A stretch of DNA of 64,000 bases from Candidatus Gastranaerophilales bacterium (GCA_900768915.1 CAAGEQ010000008.1:7539-71538), one strand, 5' to 3'. Shown: positions 16,201 to 24,034, counted from the first letter of the stretch. Numbers and translations are program-made. The notes: a model not told the origin generated them from the letters alone.

Positions 16201-16793
16201 TTAGGTTCAACTAATTTAGCAATATCTTCATAAGATATTTCTTCAATTTTGTGAACTTCGTGAGATGTTCTGAAACCATCGAAGAATTGCAAGAATGGAA
16301 CTTTTGCTTTGTATGTTGCTAAGTGTGCAACTAAAGCCATATCCATTTCTTCTTGAACTGAGTTAGCAGCCAACATAGCAAAACCTGTGTTACGACAACC
16401 CATAACGTCAGTATGGTCACCGAAGATTGCTAATGATTGAGCAGCCAATGCTCTTGCTGCTACGTGGAATACTGTAGGAAGCATTTCACCAGCGATTTTG
16501 TGCATAACAGGAATCATTAACAGCAAACCTTGAGATGCTGTATATGTAGAAGTTAAAGAACCTGCTGCTAAAGCACCGTGAACGGCACCTGCTGCACCAG
16601 CTTCTGATTGCATTTCAGCAACATTTACTTCTTTTCCCCAGATATTTTTTTTGTGTTGTGACGCCCATTCGTCAATCCATTCACCCATTGTTGATGAAGG
16701 AGTAATTGGGTAGATTGCAGAAACTTCGCTTAAAGCATACGCAACGTGTGCTGCAGCATAGTTACCATCAACCGTTATTGTTTTCTTTGGCAT
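13260..16793 (-). CDS. nifJ: Pyruvate:ferredoxin (flavodoxin) oxidoreductase
   Basis: PFOR oxidises pyruvate with CoA to acetyl-CoA and CO2 and reduces ferredoxin; it is a core enzyme of anaerobic energy metabolism. The 1177 residues match the single-chain homodimeric form. The N-terminal pyruvate domain has YPITPSSTMGEW. A central region carries two [4Fe-4S] motifs (CIQCGICASACP near residue 697 and CTGCGVCLDQCP near 755). The C-terminal thiamine-diphosphate domain has CAGCGETPY, TGCSSIYSG and GGDGWANDIGYGG, plus a cysteine ligand of a third cluster. AAGGAGGG lies just before the ATG. It is monocistronic with its own terminator. Its C-ending codon use suggests strong expression. Confidence 0.97.
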   Translation of the reverse strand: MPKKTITVDGNYAAAHVAYALSEVSAIYPITPSSTMGEWIDEWASQHKKNIWGKEVNVAEMQSEAGAAGAVHGALAAGSLTSTYTASQGLLLMIPVMHKIAGEMLPTVFHVAARALAAQSLAIFGDHTDVMGCRNTGFAMLAANSVQEEMDMALVAHLATYKAKVPFLQFFDGFRTSHEVHKIEEISYEDIAKLVEPKYIEEFRQRAMRPEAPICKVGAQNTDVYFQGRETVNKYYDAVPDIVQEYMDKVAAVTGRQYHPFDYVGAPDATDVIVAIGSGCETIEETIEYLNKTRGTKYGLVKVRLYRPFDVKRFNEALPESTKRIVVLDRTKEPGSIGEPLYLDVVAALDNKDIRVIGGRYGLSSKEFTPSMVLAIYKHSEENGFHGFTVGIEDDVTHKSLKVTEHIVTEPEGTTNCMFWGLGSDGTVGANKNSIKIIGQYTDKDAQAYFAYDSKKSFGVTVSHLRFGDQPIKSTYLITAPDFVSCSAHAYIGRYDLLKGIKEGGTFLLNSPYSKEEAFAHLTRDMQKTIIDKKIKFYNVDAEKLIKEQPGLRGKGANTVMMVAYFKVSGIIPFEQALEGMKAMTTKTFKKKGDDVVNMNLALIDAAVDACEEVTIPSSLDGVGCVDDVKLIADDADDFAKKIIEPSMRQKGDDIPVSAMSVDGVIPTGTACLEKRGIAPRVPHWNSENCIQCGICASACPHAAIRTKLAEKDSLKDAPASFNTVDAKPNANGEQFKVQVYCEDCTGCGVCLDQCPANKNPEKQALTWSTIEKEVEACELENEKFFDALPDNVMGRNTTKTMKGAMLRKPLFEFSGACAGCGETPYVKLVSQLFGENSIIANATGCSSIYSGTFPTIPYTKTKEGRGPAWANSLFEDNAEFGYGMRLAVDQNRSTLKSFVEKVIENDKTPADLKEALEGAMAHFDNSKTEEAIAAQTKAKEVLAKYADVECPDLAKVRELQDYFTDKSVWIIGGDGWANDIGYGGIDHVLAQNKNVNILVLDTEVYSNTGGQASKSTPTGAVAKFATGGKKTYKKNMGLMSMSYGYVYVASVALGADRGQTLKAFQEAEAYNGPSIIFAYAPCIAHGIDMSKTQTEQKRAVEAGYFPLYRYNPANEQPFTWDAKDPKGSYQDFIRSERRYKSLAKTNPDNAEALFAQAEEDAAKRMAVFKSVGELIK

Positions 16794-16939
16794 ATGTACT
16801 AGCCCTCCTTACATATTTCTAGCCATTTCTTATAACTAACTATATAATAAAAATGTACCGCAAAGATGCCATGATTACAAGCGATTTATGTGATTTTTTT
16901 TCATGCCTTGACTCTCTTTTCTAAGGAATTTAGAAGTAT

Positions 16940-17524
16940 TTATTTTTCAAATTTGTGCTTATCTTCTTTGGTTATTTTTCTTATTATTTTGCAAGGATTT
17001 CCAACAGCAATAACATTTGATGGAATATTTTTGGTAACAATGCTTCCAGCACCAATAACTACATTGTCACCAATTGTGATATTTGGTAATACAACAACAT
17101 TACCTCCAAACCATACGTTGTTACCTACTTTGATAGGGAATGCATATTCCAAACCTGTGATTCTTGTTTCAGCATCAAGTGGGTGTTGAGGTGTGTAGAA
17201 TGCACAATTTGGACCTATAAAAACATTGTCGCCAAATTCTACTTTTGCACAATCAAGAATTATCAAATTATGGTTTGCATAGAAGTTGTCCCCAATGGTT
17301 ATGTTGTAGCCATAATCGCATTGAAAAGGTTGTTCTATTAAGAATTTATCTGTAGTACTTCCTAGAATTGATTTGATAATTTCTTTACGCTTGTCCATTT
17401 CTGCATATTTTGTTGAATTGTATTCTTGGCAAAGTGTTTTACATTTGATTCTATCTTGAATTAATGATTCATCAGCGAATGCATCATATAAAAGACCATT
17501 TATCATTTTTTCTTTTTCATTCAT
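16940..17524 (-). CDS. Maltose/galactoside O-acetyltransferase-type hexapeptide acyltransferase
   Basis: The 194-residue protein has the Maa/LacA layout: an N-terminal helical Mac domain (about 1-60, with MINGLLYDA), then a left-handed beta helix of hexapeptide repeats. The catalytic histidine lies in YTPQHPLD near residue 112, and the late repeats IGDNVVIGAGSIVTK are typical. Such enzymes acetylate sugars from acetyl-CoA in the cytoplasm; the true acceptor is uncertain. The gene is divergent from tcdA and sits about 150 bases downstream of the nifJ start region, without clear operon partners. Confidence 0.9.
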   Translation of the reverse strand: MNEKEKMINGLLYDAFADESLIQDRIKCKTLCQEYNSTKYAEMDKRKEIIKSILGSTTDKFLIEQPFQCDYGYNITIGDNFYANHNLIILDCAKVEFGDNVFIGPNCAFYTPQHPLDAETRITGLEYAFPIKVGNNVWFGGNVVVLPNITIGDNVVIGAGSIVTKNIPSNVIAVGNPCKIIRKITKEDKHKFEK

Positions 17525-17667
17525 AGAAATACCTCAGACTAAATTGTTTAGTTTTTATATTACATTGTGATGTATTTGTGTCAAGAATTGAGTTGTTTTT
17601 TTTAATGGGTAGTAATTGAGTAGAAAATATTTTTATTGTACCCTTGTAAGAAGCAAAGGTAGGTAAA

Positions 17668-18429
17668 ATGTTAAATCAATTTTCAAGAACAGAGTTATTG
17701 ATTGGTAAAGAAGGAATAGAAAAGTTATCGAAATCAAGAGTTGCTGTGTTTGGTATAGGTGGTGTTGGTGCTTATGCAGTAGAAGCATTGGTGCGTAGTG
17801 GACTTGGTACAATAGATATTATTGATGATGATAAAGTTTGTATAACCAATTTGAATAGACAATTGTATGCAACAAGAAAAACTGTTGGAAAATATAAAGT
17901 TGATGTTGCAAAAGAACGTATTTTAGATATAAATCCAAATGCTGTTGTTAATACATATCAAACATTTTACACACCAAAAACACAAGATGAATTTGATTTT
18001 AGCCAATATGATTATGTGATTGATGCAATTGATACTGTTGTTGGGAAATTGTCATTGATAGAAAAAGCAAAGGCTGCAAAGACACCTATTATTTGTGCAA
18101 TGGGTGCAGGTAACAAGATGGATCCTACAAGATTTGAAGTTGCTGATATTTCGAAAACTTCTGTTTGTCCGTTGGCACGTGTAATAAGAATTGAATTGAA
18201 GAAACGTAGAATACGTGGTGTTAAGGTTGTTTATTCAAAAGAACCGCCAATAACTCCGATTGAAGATATGTCGATTAGTTGTAAGGCTCATTGCGTATGT
18301 CCTCCAGGTACAAGAAAATGTACAGTAAAACATCAAATACCAGGAAGTAACGCATTTGTTCCACCTGTAGTAGGCTTGATTATTGCTGGTGAAGTAATAA
18401 AAGACCTTACAGGTTATGGCAAAAAGTAA
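17668..18429 (+). CDS. tcdA: tRNA threonylcarbamoyladenosine dehydratase (TcdA/YgdL family)
   Basis: TcdA is an E1-like enzyme that uses ATP to convert t6A37 of tRNA to its cyclic form. The 253 residues have the E1/ThiF nucleotide motif VFGIGGVGAYAVEAL near residue 28, DDDKVCITNLNRQL at about 60-73 and the VVYSKE block. A cysteine-rich insert (CKAHCVCPPGTRKC, about residues 209-222) resembles that of clostridial homologues and may bind a metal. GIIxxE1-type C-terminal residues end in AGEVIKDL. An AGGTAGG-like ribosome-binding site precedes the ATG. Confidence 0.88.
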   Translation: MLNQFSRTELLIGKEGIEKLSKSRVAVFGIGGVGAYAVEALVRSGLGTIDIIDDDKVCITNLNRQLYATRKTVGKYKVDVAKERILDINPNAVVNTYQTFYTPKTQDEFDFSQYDYVIDAIDTVVGKLSLIEKAKAAKTPIICAMGAGNKMDPTRFEVADISKTSVCPLARVIRIELKKRRIRGVKVVYSKEPPITPIEDMSISCKAHCVCPPGTRKCTVKHQIPGSNAFVPPVVGLIIAGEVIKDLTGYGKK

Positions 18430-18481
18430 GGGTAAAACCACGAATTGTGACTATCTGCATAATTTAAGATAATTTTAAAAT

Positions 18482-18748
18482 TTATAAGTTTACCTTATTC
18501 ATTAAATTAAATAATTTTTTTTCATCTTCTTTTGTATTTATATTAACAGGACATTCTTTTGCAAAACTATTTGTAACATCTAGGAAAATAGACTTGTCTA
18601 ATGGTATGATTTTTTTCTTTATCTCATCAGAAAAACCAAAAGAATCAATTCTTAATGTTTTAGGACTTAATTTTGTTGATGTGTTTGATTTTGAACATAA
18701 AAAGACAACAGAGGATTTGCTTAACGAAATAAATGAAAAATTGAAAAA
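18482..18748 (-). pseudogene. Possible gene remnant (C-terminal fragment)
   Basis: A minus-strand frame is open for 88 codons between an in-frame stop at 18749 and TAA at 18482, but has no ATG, GTG or TTG start in a sensible place. Its last 60 codons read like real protein (for example FGFSDEIKKKIIPLDKS, then KECPVNINTKEDEKK), with T-rich coding bias on this strand. I do not recognise a family. It overlaps the plus-strand ORF at 18594 head-on, so at most one is functional in the overlap. Confidence 0.3.
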
Positions 18749-18803
18749 TTACCCCGAAAAGATAGAGGATATTTACAAAATAGTTATGGCTTTGACAAAA
18801 TAA
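18594..18803 (+). CDS. Small hypothetical ORF (69 aa), doubtful
   Basis: This plus-strand frame would start at TTG 18594 or at the ATG four codons later, and ends two bases before the tlyA stop. The C-terminal half (LLNEINEKLKNYPEKIEDIY) looks like a genuine charged helix, while the N-terminal half is hydrophobic and overlaps the remnant on the other strand. No ribosome-binding site is evident. It may be the end of a disrupted gene. Confidence 0.33.
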   Translation: MSNGMIFFFISSEKPKESILNVLGLNFVDVFDFEHKKTTEDLLNEINEKLKNYPEKIEDIYKIVMALTK

Positions 18804-18804
18804 T

Positions 18805-19620
18805 CTAGTTCAAAGTTTCGTGTGCATTTTCTACAACTTCATCAATACTAAATTCTGTTTCATATTGTTCTTTATCGTTACTGAACCAAATTAAATATTC
18901 AATATTACCTTTTGGACCTTTGATAGAAGAAAATGTTAATCCCAAAATTTTGTAATCTAAAGAGTGTACGCAATTAACAACATTTTCAATAACCATTTTG
19001 TGTACAGATTTATTTTTTATTACTCCACCTTTTTCAACATATTCTTTACCTGCTTCAAATTGTGGTTTAATCAAGCATATCATTTCATGAAATTCAGGGT
19101 TTAAAAGTGTCTTTAAATTTGGTAAAACTCTTTCTAATGAAATGAATGACATATCAGAAACTAATAAATCGGCAATTGTATCTTCGTCAGAATAAATATC
19201 AGATTTAGAGCATATTTTTAAGTTTGTTTTTTCAATTGTTTTAACTCTTTCATCAGAACGAATTTTCCAAGCCAATTGACCATAGCCGACATCAACTGCA
19301 TAAACAAATTTTGCTCCACGTTGTAAAAGGCAATCTGTAAAACCACCAGTAGATGCTCCGGCATCAATACAAATTCTATCTTGTGGACTAAATTCAAATG
19401 CATCTAGTGCTTTTTGTAATTTGAAACCACCACGAGAAACGTAAGGCATAGTTTTTATATCAAATTCATATTCTTTTTCTGGGTTAAGTTGAAAACCAGC
19501 CTTAGTAATTACTTCATCATTAACTTTAACTTGTCCTGCAAGTATTGATGCTGAAGCTTTGCTTTTTGTTTCAAAATAACCTAAATCTACTAAAATTTTG
19601 TCTAATCGTTCTTTTTTCAA
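18805..19620 (-). CDS. tlyA: TlyA family rRNA (cytidine-2'-O)-methyltransferase
   Basis: TlyA methylates 2'-hydroxyls of rRNA cytidines using S-adenosylmethionine; homologues were once called hemolysins. The 271 residues begin with an S4 RNA-binding domain (about 1-62, RLDKILVDLGYFETKS) followed by an FtsJ-like methyltransferase fold. The SAM-binding loop IDAGASTGGFTDCLLQ lies near residue 85, with YAVDVGYGQLAWK after it and the late block KGPKGNIEYLIW. The start overlaps the tatD stop by four bases, a sign of coupled translation within the minus-strand operon. Confidence 0.93.
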   Translation of the reverse strand: MKKERLDKILVDLGYFETKSKASASILAGQVKVNDEVITKAGFQLNPEKEYEFDIKTMPYVSRGGFKLQKALDAFEFSPQDRICIDAGASTGGFTDCLLQRGAKFVYAVDVGYGQLAWKIRSDERVKTIEKTNLKICSKSDIYSDEDTIADLLVSDMSFISLERVLPNLKTLLNPEFHEMICLIKPQFEAGKEYVEKGGVIKNKSVHKMVIENVVNCVHSLDYKILGLTFSSIKGPKGNIEYLIWFSNDKEQYETEFSIDEVVENAHETLN

Positions 19621-20375
19621 ATTCCAAATACACTTTCTGCATTTTTGCTTGTGTTTGTCATAATTTCTTCTACGTCTATATCTCGTAATTTAGCAATTTC
19701 TTCTGCTACATATTTCACATAGGCTGGTTGGTTTTCTTTTCCTCGATATGGCACAGGTGTCAAATATGGTGAGTCTGTTTCTAGCAGTAATCTATCTAAT
19801 GGTATAATTTTTGCTGTATCTTTTGCTTTAACTGCATTTTTGAAAGTTACAACTCCACCTAGTGCAATATACCAACCTTCTTTTATGCATTCCATTGCAA
19901 ATTCAGGACTGCCTGAGAAACAATGAAATACTACTTTTGAGTTTTTGTTATATTCTTTTAATATGTCAAAAGAATCTTTATGTGCTTCTCTATCGTGTAC
20001 TGCTATTGGTAAATTAAGTTCATTAGCAAGTTTAATTTGTTTTATAAAAATCTCTTGTTGCTTTTCATTAAAGGTTTTATCCCAATAATAATCTAATCCG
20101 ATTTCACCAATACCAACAACTTTCTTATTTTTGCTTAATTCCCTTATTGTATCTAAAATTTTATCATTCCAAGTTTTCGCTTCTGATGGAAAAATTCCTA
20201 GCATACAATATAAATTTTCACGTTTGTTAGCAATATCAAGAACTTTTTGAAAATATTTTAATTCAACAGACGGTATAATTATTTTTTTTATACCGTTGTT
20301 TTCTGCATTATTACAAATCTCTTCCCAATTCTCATACATATCAATATGAGCATGAGTATCAATCAAATATGCCAT
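19617..20375 (-). CDS. tatD: TatD family metal-dependent deoxyribonuclease
   Basis: TatD hydrolases are TIM-barrel, metal-dependent DNases implicated in DNA turnover and repair. The 252-residue protein carries all family motifs: DTHAHIDMY at the N-terminus (metal ligands H-x-H), GEIGLDYYWD near residue 92 with the bridging glutamate, HDREAH near 128, FHCFSGS near 153 and LLETDSPYLTP near 201. It lies two bases after the Q/N/Y-rich membrane protein gene and overlaps tlyA, inside a six-gene minus-strand run. Confidence 0.95.
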   Translation of the reverse strand: MAYLIDTHAHIDMYENWEEICNNAENNGIKKIIIPSVELKYFQKVLDIANKRENLYCMLGIFPSEAKTWNDKILDTIRELSKNKKVVGIGEIGLDYYWDKTFNEKQQEIFIKQIKLANELNLPIAVHDREAHKDSFDILKEYNKNSKVVFHCFSGSPEFAMECIKEGWYIALGGVVTFKNAVKAKDTAKIIPLDRLLLETDSPYLTPVPYRGKENQPAYVKYVAEEIAKLRDIDVEEIMTNTSKNAESVFGI

Positions 20376-20377
20376 AA

Positions 20378-20974
20378 TTACATACCTGTTGGTGTTAGGT
20401 TCTTTTGTATATTATGAGCAGGTGAACTACTATTTTGTGTATGAGTAGTTGATTGTGTTCTTATTTGAGTAGATGGTGTTGGCACAGTATATGTTTTGTT
20501 TGCATAACTTGATGAATTTGTACTACCACTACTATAATTTGCAGAAGAACCATAATTGTTATATTGATTTTTTGCATTATTATATGTTGGACTATAAGGT
20601 TGTGATTGTTGAGTTTGATTATAGCCATAAGAGTTTTGGTATTGTCCTCTGTATTCAGAATCTTGGTTTACTTGAACAGTTTTTCCGTAATTATTAATAT
20701 TTGGTTTTTGTGTATTTGTAGTTTGGCTTCCGCTATTATCTTCCATTTGAATTAGTCTAAGACGGCTGTCTATTAAATGTTTTACACCTAAACCTGATTC
20801 TTTAATGTCGCCTTCATCATTTTCGCCAATAGTTGTATCAACTGTTGATGATAAATGAGTCGCAACTATTACAAAGAAAACTATCATTACAAGAAAAGCA
20901 CCTATAAACAATTTTAAATAACTAGGTTTTTCTTCTTCTCTCTTTTTCATATATTTTTTATAGTATTGGCTCAT
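20378..20974 (-). CDS. Single-span membrane protein with Q/N/S/Y-rich tail
   Basis: This 198-residue protein has a short basic N-terminus and one transmembrane helix (about residues 21-43). A more ordered segment containing GVKHLIDSRLRLIQ extends to about residue 80, and a low-complexity tail rich in Gln, Asn, Ser, Tyr and Thr continues to the end. The tail composition (repeated QY, NNY, GSS, SQT) is prion-like and probably disordered outside the membrane. No enzyme domain is seen. It is packed tightly between DUF366 (2-base gap) and tatD (2-base gap). Confidence 0.75.
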   Translation of the reverse strand: MSQYYKKYMKKREEEKPSYLKLFIGAFLVMIVFFVIVATHLSSTVDTTIGENDEGDIKESGLGVKHLIDSRLRLIQMEDNSGSQTTNTQKPNINNYGKTVQVNQDSEYRGQYQNSYGYNQTQQSQPYSPTYNNAKNQYNNYGSSANYSSGSTNSSSYANKTYTVPTPSTQIRTQSTTHTQNSSSPAHNIQKNLTPTGM

Positions 20975-20976
20975 AT

Positions 20977-21531
20977 TTAAACTCCACGAACTTTTGTACT
21001 TGCTAATATTATATCTTCAATTTCTTCTGAATATCTACGCATAATTTCTTGTGCGAATTCTTTTATATCAGTTATACCTAATTCACTAGTCAATCCTGAT
21101 GCTTTTACAGGTGCACCAGTAGAATCAATATTCAATCCTGTGTGAATTAATATTGATGTGGTTGATTTTGTTGCGATTGATACTGACAATTTTTTGTTAT
21201 CAATCATCAAATCGTCACCACGTCTTTCAACAAAAATTCCTCTTTTTTCTAATTCTTCTTTAATAATACAAATTAGTAATCTTTGTCTGAAAACACCTTC
21301 TATAAGGTTAACATTGAATTGCTCAGTAATAAAACTAAGCATATACTTGCTATAAATAGGTTCATTGTTGATAACGTCTTCTATATCAACCATTTCTGTT
21401 AGTTTAACTTCGCACTCTCCACAAAATGCAACAATAGCATCACCTTGAATTTTATGAGTTTTATAAATCCAATGTGGTGCAAGTTGTGAACCTATGTATT
21501 TAATCTCTTCATCTAAGTATTTTGTAATCAT
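20977..21531 (-). CDS. DUF366 family protein
   Basis: The 184-residue protein matches the uncharacterised DUF366 family: QLAPHWIYKTHKIQGDAIVA near residues 16-35, a conserved MVDIEDV block, and GDDLMIDNKKLSVSIATKS around residues 105-123, with IHTGLNIDS after it. The family is cytosolic, about 180 residues long, and of unknown activity. Its adjacency to queC (one base apart) hints at a role in deazaguanine or related nucleotide metabolism, but this is inference from gene order. Confidence 0.85.
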   Translation of the reverse strand: MITKYLDEEIKYIGSQLAPHWIYKTHKIQGDAIVAFCGECEVKLTEMVDIEDVINNEPIYSKYMLSFITEQFNVNLIEGVFRQRLLICIIKEELEKRGIFVERRGDDLMIDNKKLSVSIATKSTTSILIHTGLNIDSTGAPVKASGLTSELGITDIKEFAQEIMRRYSEEIEDIILASTKVRGV

Positions 21532-21532
21532 T

Positions 21533-22198
21533 TTAAAATAACCGTTCTATATATTCCTGTGCATTATTATACTCTAATGCGTCTTTTAGGTGTTTGCAAG
21601 ATTCGCAAACTCCACAATTCTTCTCCCCTTGCCTGTAACAACTTCTTGCCATTTCTAATGGTATAGACTGTTTTAAGGCTAAATTAACTATATCATTTTT
21701 GTTATAATTAATCAATGGTGCTACGACTTTGGCTTGAATTAGTGTTGAGTATTTGAAACTTTCTGTTATTCCATCAACAAATTCTTGTGTATTATCAGGA
21801 AATGTTGCCCCTTCTTCTTTGTTTGCACCAAACAAAATATGTGTAAATTCATAAGTGTCAGCATAAGATGCTGCTATGTTTAAAAATAACCCATTTCTAT
21901 TTGGAACCCAAACGGCTTTTGCACTATCTTGTGTGTATAATTCGTCTGTTGGAACTTCTTCGTCACTCACTAGTGCTGTTTTTGTTATCTGTTTTAAAAA
22001 TGGTAATTCTATAATTTTGTGTTCAATGTTATAATATTTAGCAATTTCTTTCGATGCAGAAGTTTCTTGCTTTAAGGATTTTTGACCATAATCAAACGTT
22101 AATGCAAGTTGAATATTATATTCATCTTTTGCGACCCCCATTGTTACAAGTGAATCTAAGCCTCCAGATAAAAGAATGATAGATTTTTTATTCTTCAT
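21533..22198 (-). CDS. queC: 7-cyano-7-deazaguanine synthase
   Basis: QueC uses ATP and ammonia to turn 7-carboxy-7-deazaguanine into preQ0, the precursor of queuosine. The 221-residue protein has the PP-loop SGGLDSLV near residue 10, the FDYGQK motif, the PNRNGLFLNIAASYA block, and a zinc-binding cysteine set near the C-terminus (SCYRQG, then CGVCESC). Length and motif order are normal. The start lies 11 bases inside the end of the HEAT-repeat gene. No queD, queE or queF is in this window. Confidence 0.95.
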   Translation of the reverse strand: MKNKKSIILLSGGLDSLVTMGVAKDEYNIQLALTFDYGQKSLKQETSASKEIAKYYNIEHKIIELPFLKQITKTALVSDEEVPTDELYTQDSAKAVWVPNRNGLFLNIAASYADTYEFTHILFGANKEEGATFPDNTQEFVDGITESFKYSTLIQAKVVAPLINYNKNDIVNLALKQSIPLEMARSCYRQGEKNCGVCESCKHLKDALEYNNAQEYIERLF

Positions 22199-23150
22199 CT
22201 TCGTCTTCTCCGTTTTCGTATTCTTCTATCAAATTCATTGCTTCTGTCTTTAAATCGTCGCTATATTCTGATTTTGCTAAAACTTCATCAAGAATATCTC
22301 TGCCCTCTAAATTGTATAACGCAATAAGTGCATTTTTTTTAACCTCTTTATCATCATCATTTAAACAAGGTCGTATAGTGTCTGCAGCATCTTCTTCATC
22401 ACTATTCATAATCGCTTCAATTGCGTTTATTCTTACCATTGGTGAAACATCATACAATGATTGTTTTAATGCTTTATTTATTTTACTGCTATTGATATTT
22501 AATTTTCCAAGTGCTTCAATAACACGTTCTTTTAAGAATGAGAACTTGTCTAAGAATCCTTGTTTTGCTTCTAATATAGAAACCAAAGGATCAACGGCTC
22601 TACTATCTCCTAAAATGCCTAGAGCAGATACTGCAGATTCTTTTAGATATACAGATTTTTCTTCTTCATCTTGCATTAAATCAATCAATGGTGCAACCGC
22701 ATATTTGTCACCAATTTTGCCAAGTGCATCAGCACAAGCAAGTCTAACTTTATAGTTTTCATTTTTGTTGTTTAGACAATATAAAAGTGAACCAACAACT
22801 GATGTATCTTTTATGTTAGCAATTGCTTTAGCACACATTACTCTAACATTGATTAAATCGTCAAAGTCGTAGGGTGTGTTTTCTAAGTTTATTCTCATCA
22901 AAAGTAAATCTACAAGCACACTAAGTGATGATGTACTTCTATATTTATCTGAAAGTCTGATTAGTTGCATCAACACTTTTGGATTATAAACTTTTCCCAT
23001 TAGATAATTATAAATTTGCACTAACTCCTCGTCGGTATAGTTATCAGATAGATTTATAAGGTTTTGTATTAAAACCTCTGCGTTAATCTCTGAACCGATA
23101 CCGCAAGTTTGTTTTATTAAATCCAAGTCTAAATTATTTTCATTTCCCAC
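22188..23150 (-). CDS. HEAT-repeat protein
   Basis: This 320-residue acidic protein consists largely of helical HEAT repeats of about 31 residues. The clearest are around DALGKIGDKYAVAPLIDLM, SALGILGDSRAVDPLVSIL and the stretch after MVRINAIEAIMNSDEE. It ends in an acidic tail (GEDEDEE). HEAT proteins are binding scaffolds; in cyanobacteria similar repeats occur in bilin lyases, but no lyase residues can be asserted here. It heads the run HEAT-queC-DUF366-membrane protein-tatD-tlyA. Confidence 0.85.
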   Translation of the reverse strand: MGNENNLDLDLIKQTCGIGSEINAEVLIQNLINLSDNYTDEELVQIYNYLMGKVYNPKVLMQLIRLSDKYRSTSSLSVLVDLLLMRINLENTPYDFDDLINVRVMCAKAIANIKDTSVVGSLLYCLNNKNENYKVRLACADALGKIGDKYAVAPLIDLMQDEEEKSVYLKESAVSALGILGDSRAVDPLVSILEAKQGFLDKFSFLKERVIEALGKLNINSSKINKALKQSLYDVSPMVRINAIEAIMNSDEEDAADTIRPCLNDDDKEVKKNALIALYNLEGRDILDEVLAKSEYSDDLKTEAMNLIEEYENGEDEDEE

Positions 23151-23199
23151 AACTAAACACTACACTAAATATAACTTATAATCAACTAATACCAAAGTA

Positions 23200-23469
23200 T
23201 TATAATTTATTTTTCTTTTTATTTTTTCGAGCTAATTTTTGTGCAAATTCTTTTCTGGCTTTTGCTATTATATCAAGTCCAATTTCATGTAATATTTGTA
23301 TTTTTTCATTAAACATATAGCCTAATCTACTGTCATTTAATGAATCTTCATCACTTTTGATGTTGTTCTTTTCTAGCTTTTTTGCATAAATATGTTCTTC
23401 TGTAAATGCATTTTTTTCTGTTAGTAATGAATTTTTAAGTTCTTGAATATAATCAATTTTATCTTCAGT
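23200..23469 (-). pseudogene. Out-of-frame 3' continuation of the HELTH-motif gene
   Basis: After the stop of the gene at 23465, a different minus-strand frame stays open for about 89 codons to TAA 23200. It encodes a charged helical sequence (IQELKNSLLTEKNAFTEEH, later KARKEFAQKLARKNKKK). It joins the upstream gene exactly at an A8 homopolymer: one A fewer would fuse both into a protein of about 278 residues. This suggests a frameshift, a sequencing error or transcriptional slippage rather than a separate gene. Confidence 0.5.
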
Positions 23470-24034
23470 TTTTTTTCCCTTTTAAAAATTGTAAAACTTG
23501 TTCTTTTCTTTTTTGAATAATTTCATCTTTTTGTTTTTTAGGTGTTGAAGAATTAACTTTTTCGTATTTGTATAGTGTGTTGAACATTAGATTATCATAT
23601 TCTTTTGTATATAAATTATGTTGATACATTCTATTTGTTCGTGCTGTAAGTTTTGGATTTACAAGTGCATCTATAACATGAGTCAATTCGTGCATAAATA
23701 CAGCAATATTTGTTTGTGCCATTTTGCCACTTTTCATAGGCATTTCTATTGTTTGACCAATTATTTCGTTCTTTTTACCATAAATATAATCAGATTCACC
23801 ACTCACAACATTACTTCTTTTAGCCGAAATAACTTCAATTCTCTTCTTTTCAGGTAGTACTTTTTCAATAGATTTTTGTAAATCACCTTTATAAATTTTT
23901 TTATCTTCAATGTGTTCACATATTTCATTAAAGATTTTTTTATTATAATCAGCAATCATTCTACGGCGTTCTGATATAGAACCCTTTATTATGTTATACG
24001 AAAATTTCACAGCTGGATTAACGATGTTGGTCAT
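23465..24034 (-). CDS. Uncharacterised protein with HELTH metallopeptidase-like motif
   Basis: This 189-residue product contains FMHELTHVIDALV near residue 114, an HExxH zinc-peptidase signature, in an otherwise unrecognised lysine-rich helical protein. The N-terminus (MTNIVNPAVKFSY) resembles short tags at the starts of other lineage-specific proteins in this window and is not a classical signal peptide. The frame ends just after the poly-A tract GGG-A8-C, and a coding-like sequence continues in the +1 frame to 23200, so the protein may be C-terminally truncated. A third zinc ligand is not obvious. Peptidase activity is inferred from the motif only. Confidence 0.65.
   Translation of the reverse strand: MTNIVNPAVKFSYNIIKGSISERRRMIADYNKKIFNEICEHIEDKKIYKGDLQKSIEKVLPEKKRIEVISAKRSNVVSGESDYIYGKKNEIIGQTIEMPMKSGKMAQTNIAVFMHELTHVIDALVNPKLTARTNRMYQHNLYTKEYDNLMFNTLYKYEKVNSSTPKKQKDEIIQKRKEQVLQFLKGKKN

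Noticed and set aside
13796..16214. Several ORFs of 60-117 codons inside nifJ on both strands
   Set aside because: They are shadows of the strongly supported nifJ reading frame; none has a ribosome-binding site or a protein-like composition.
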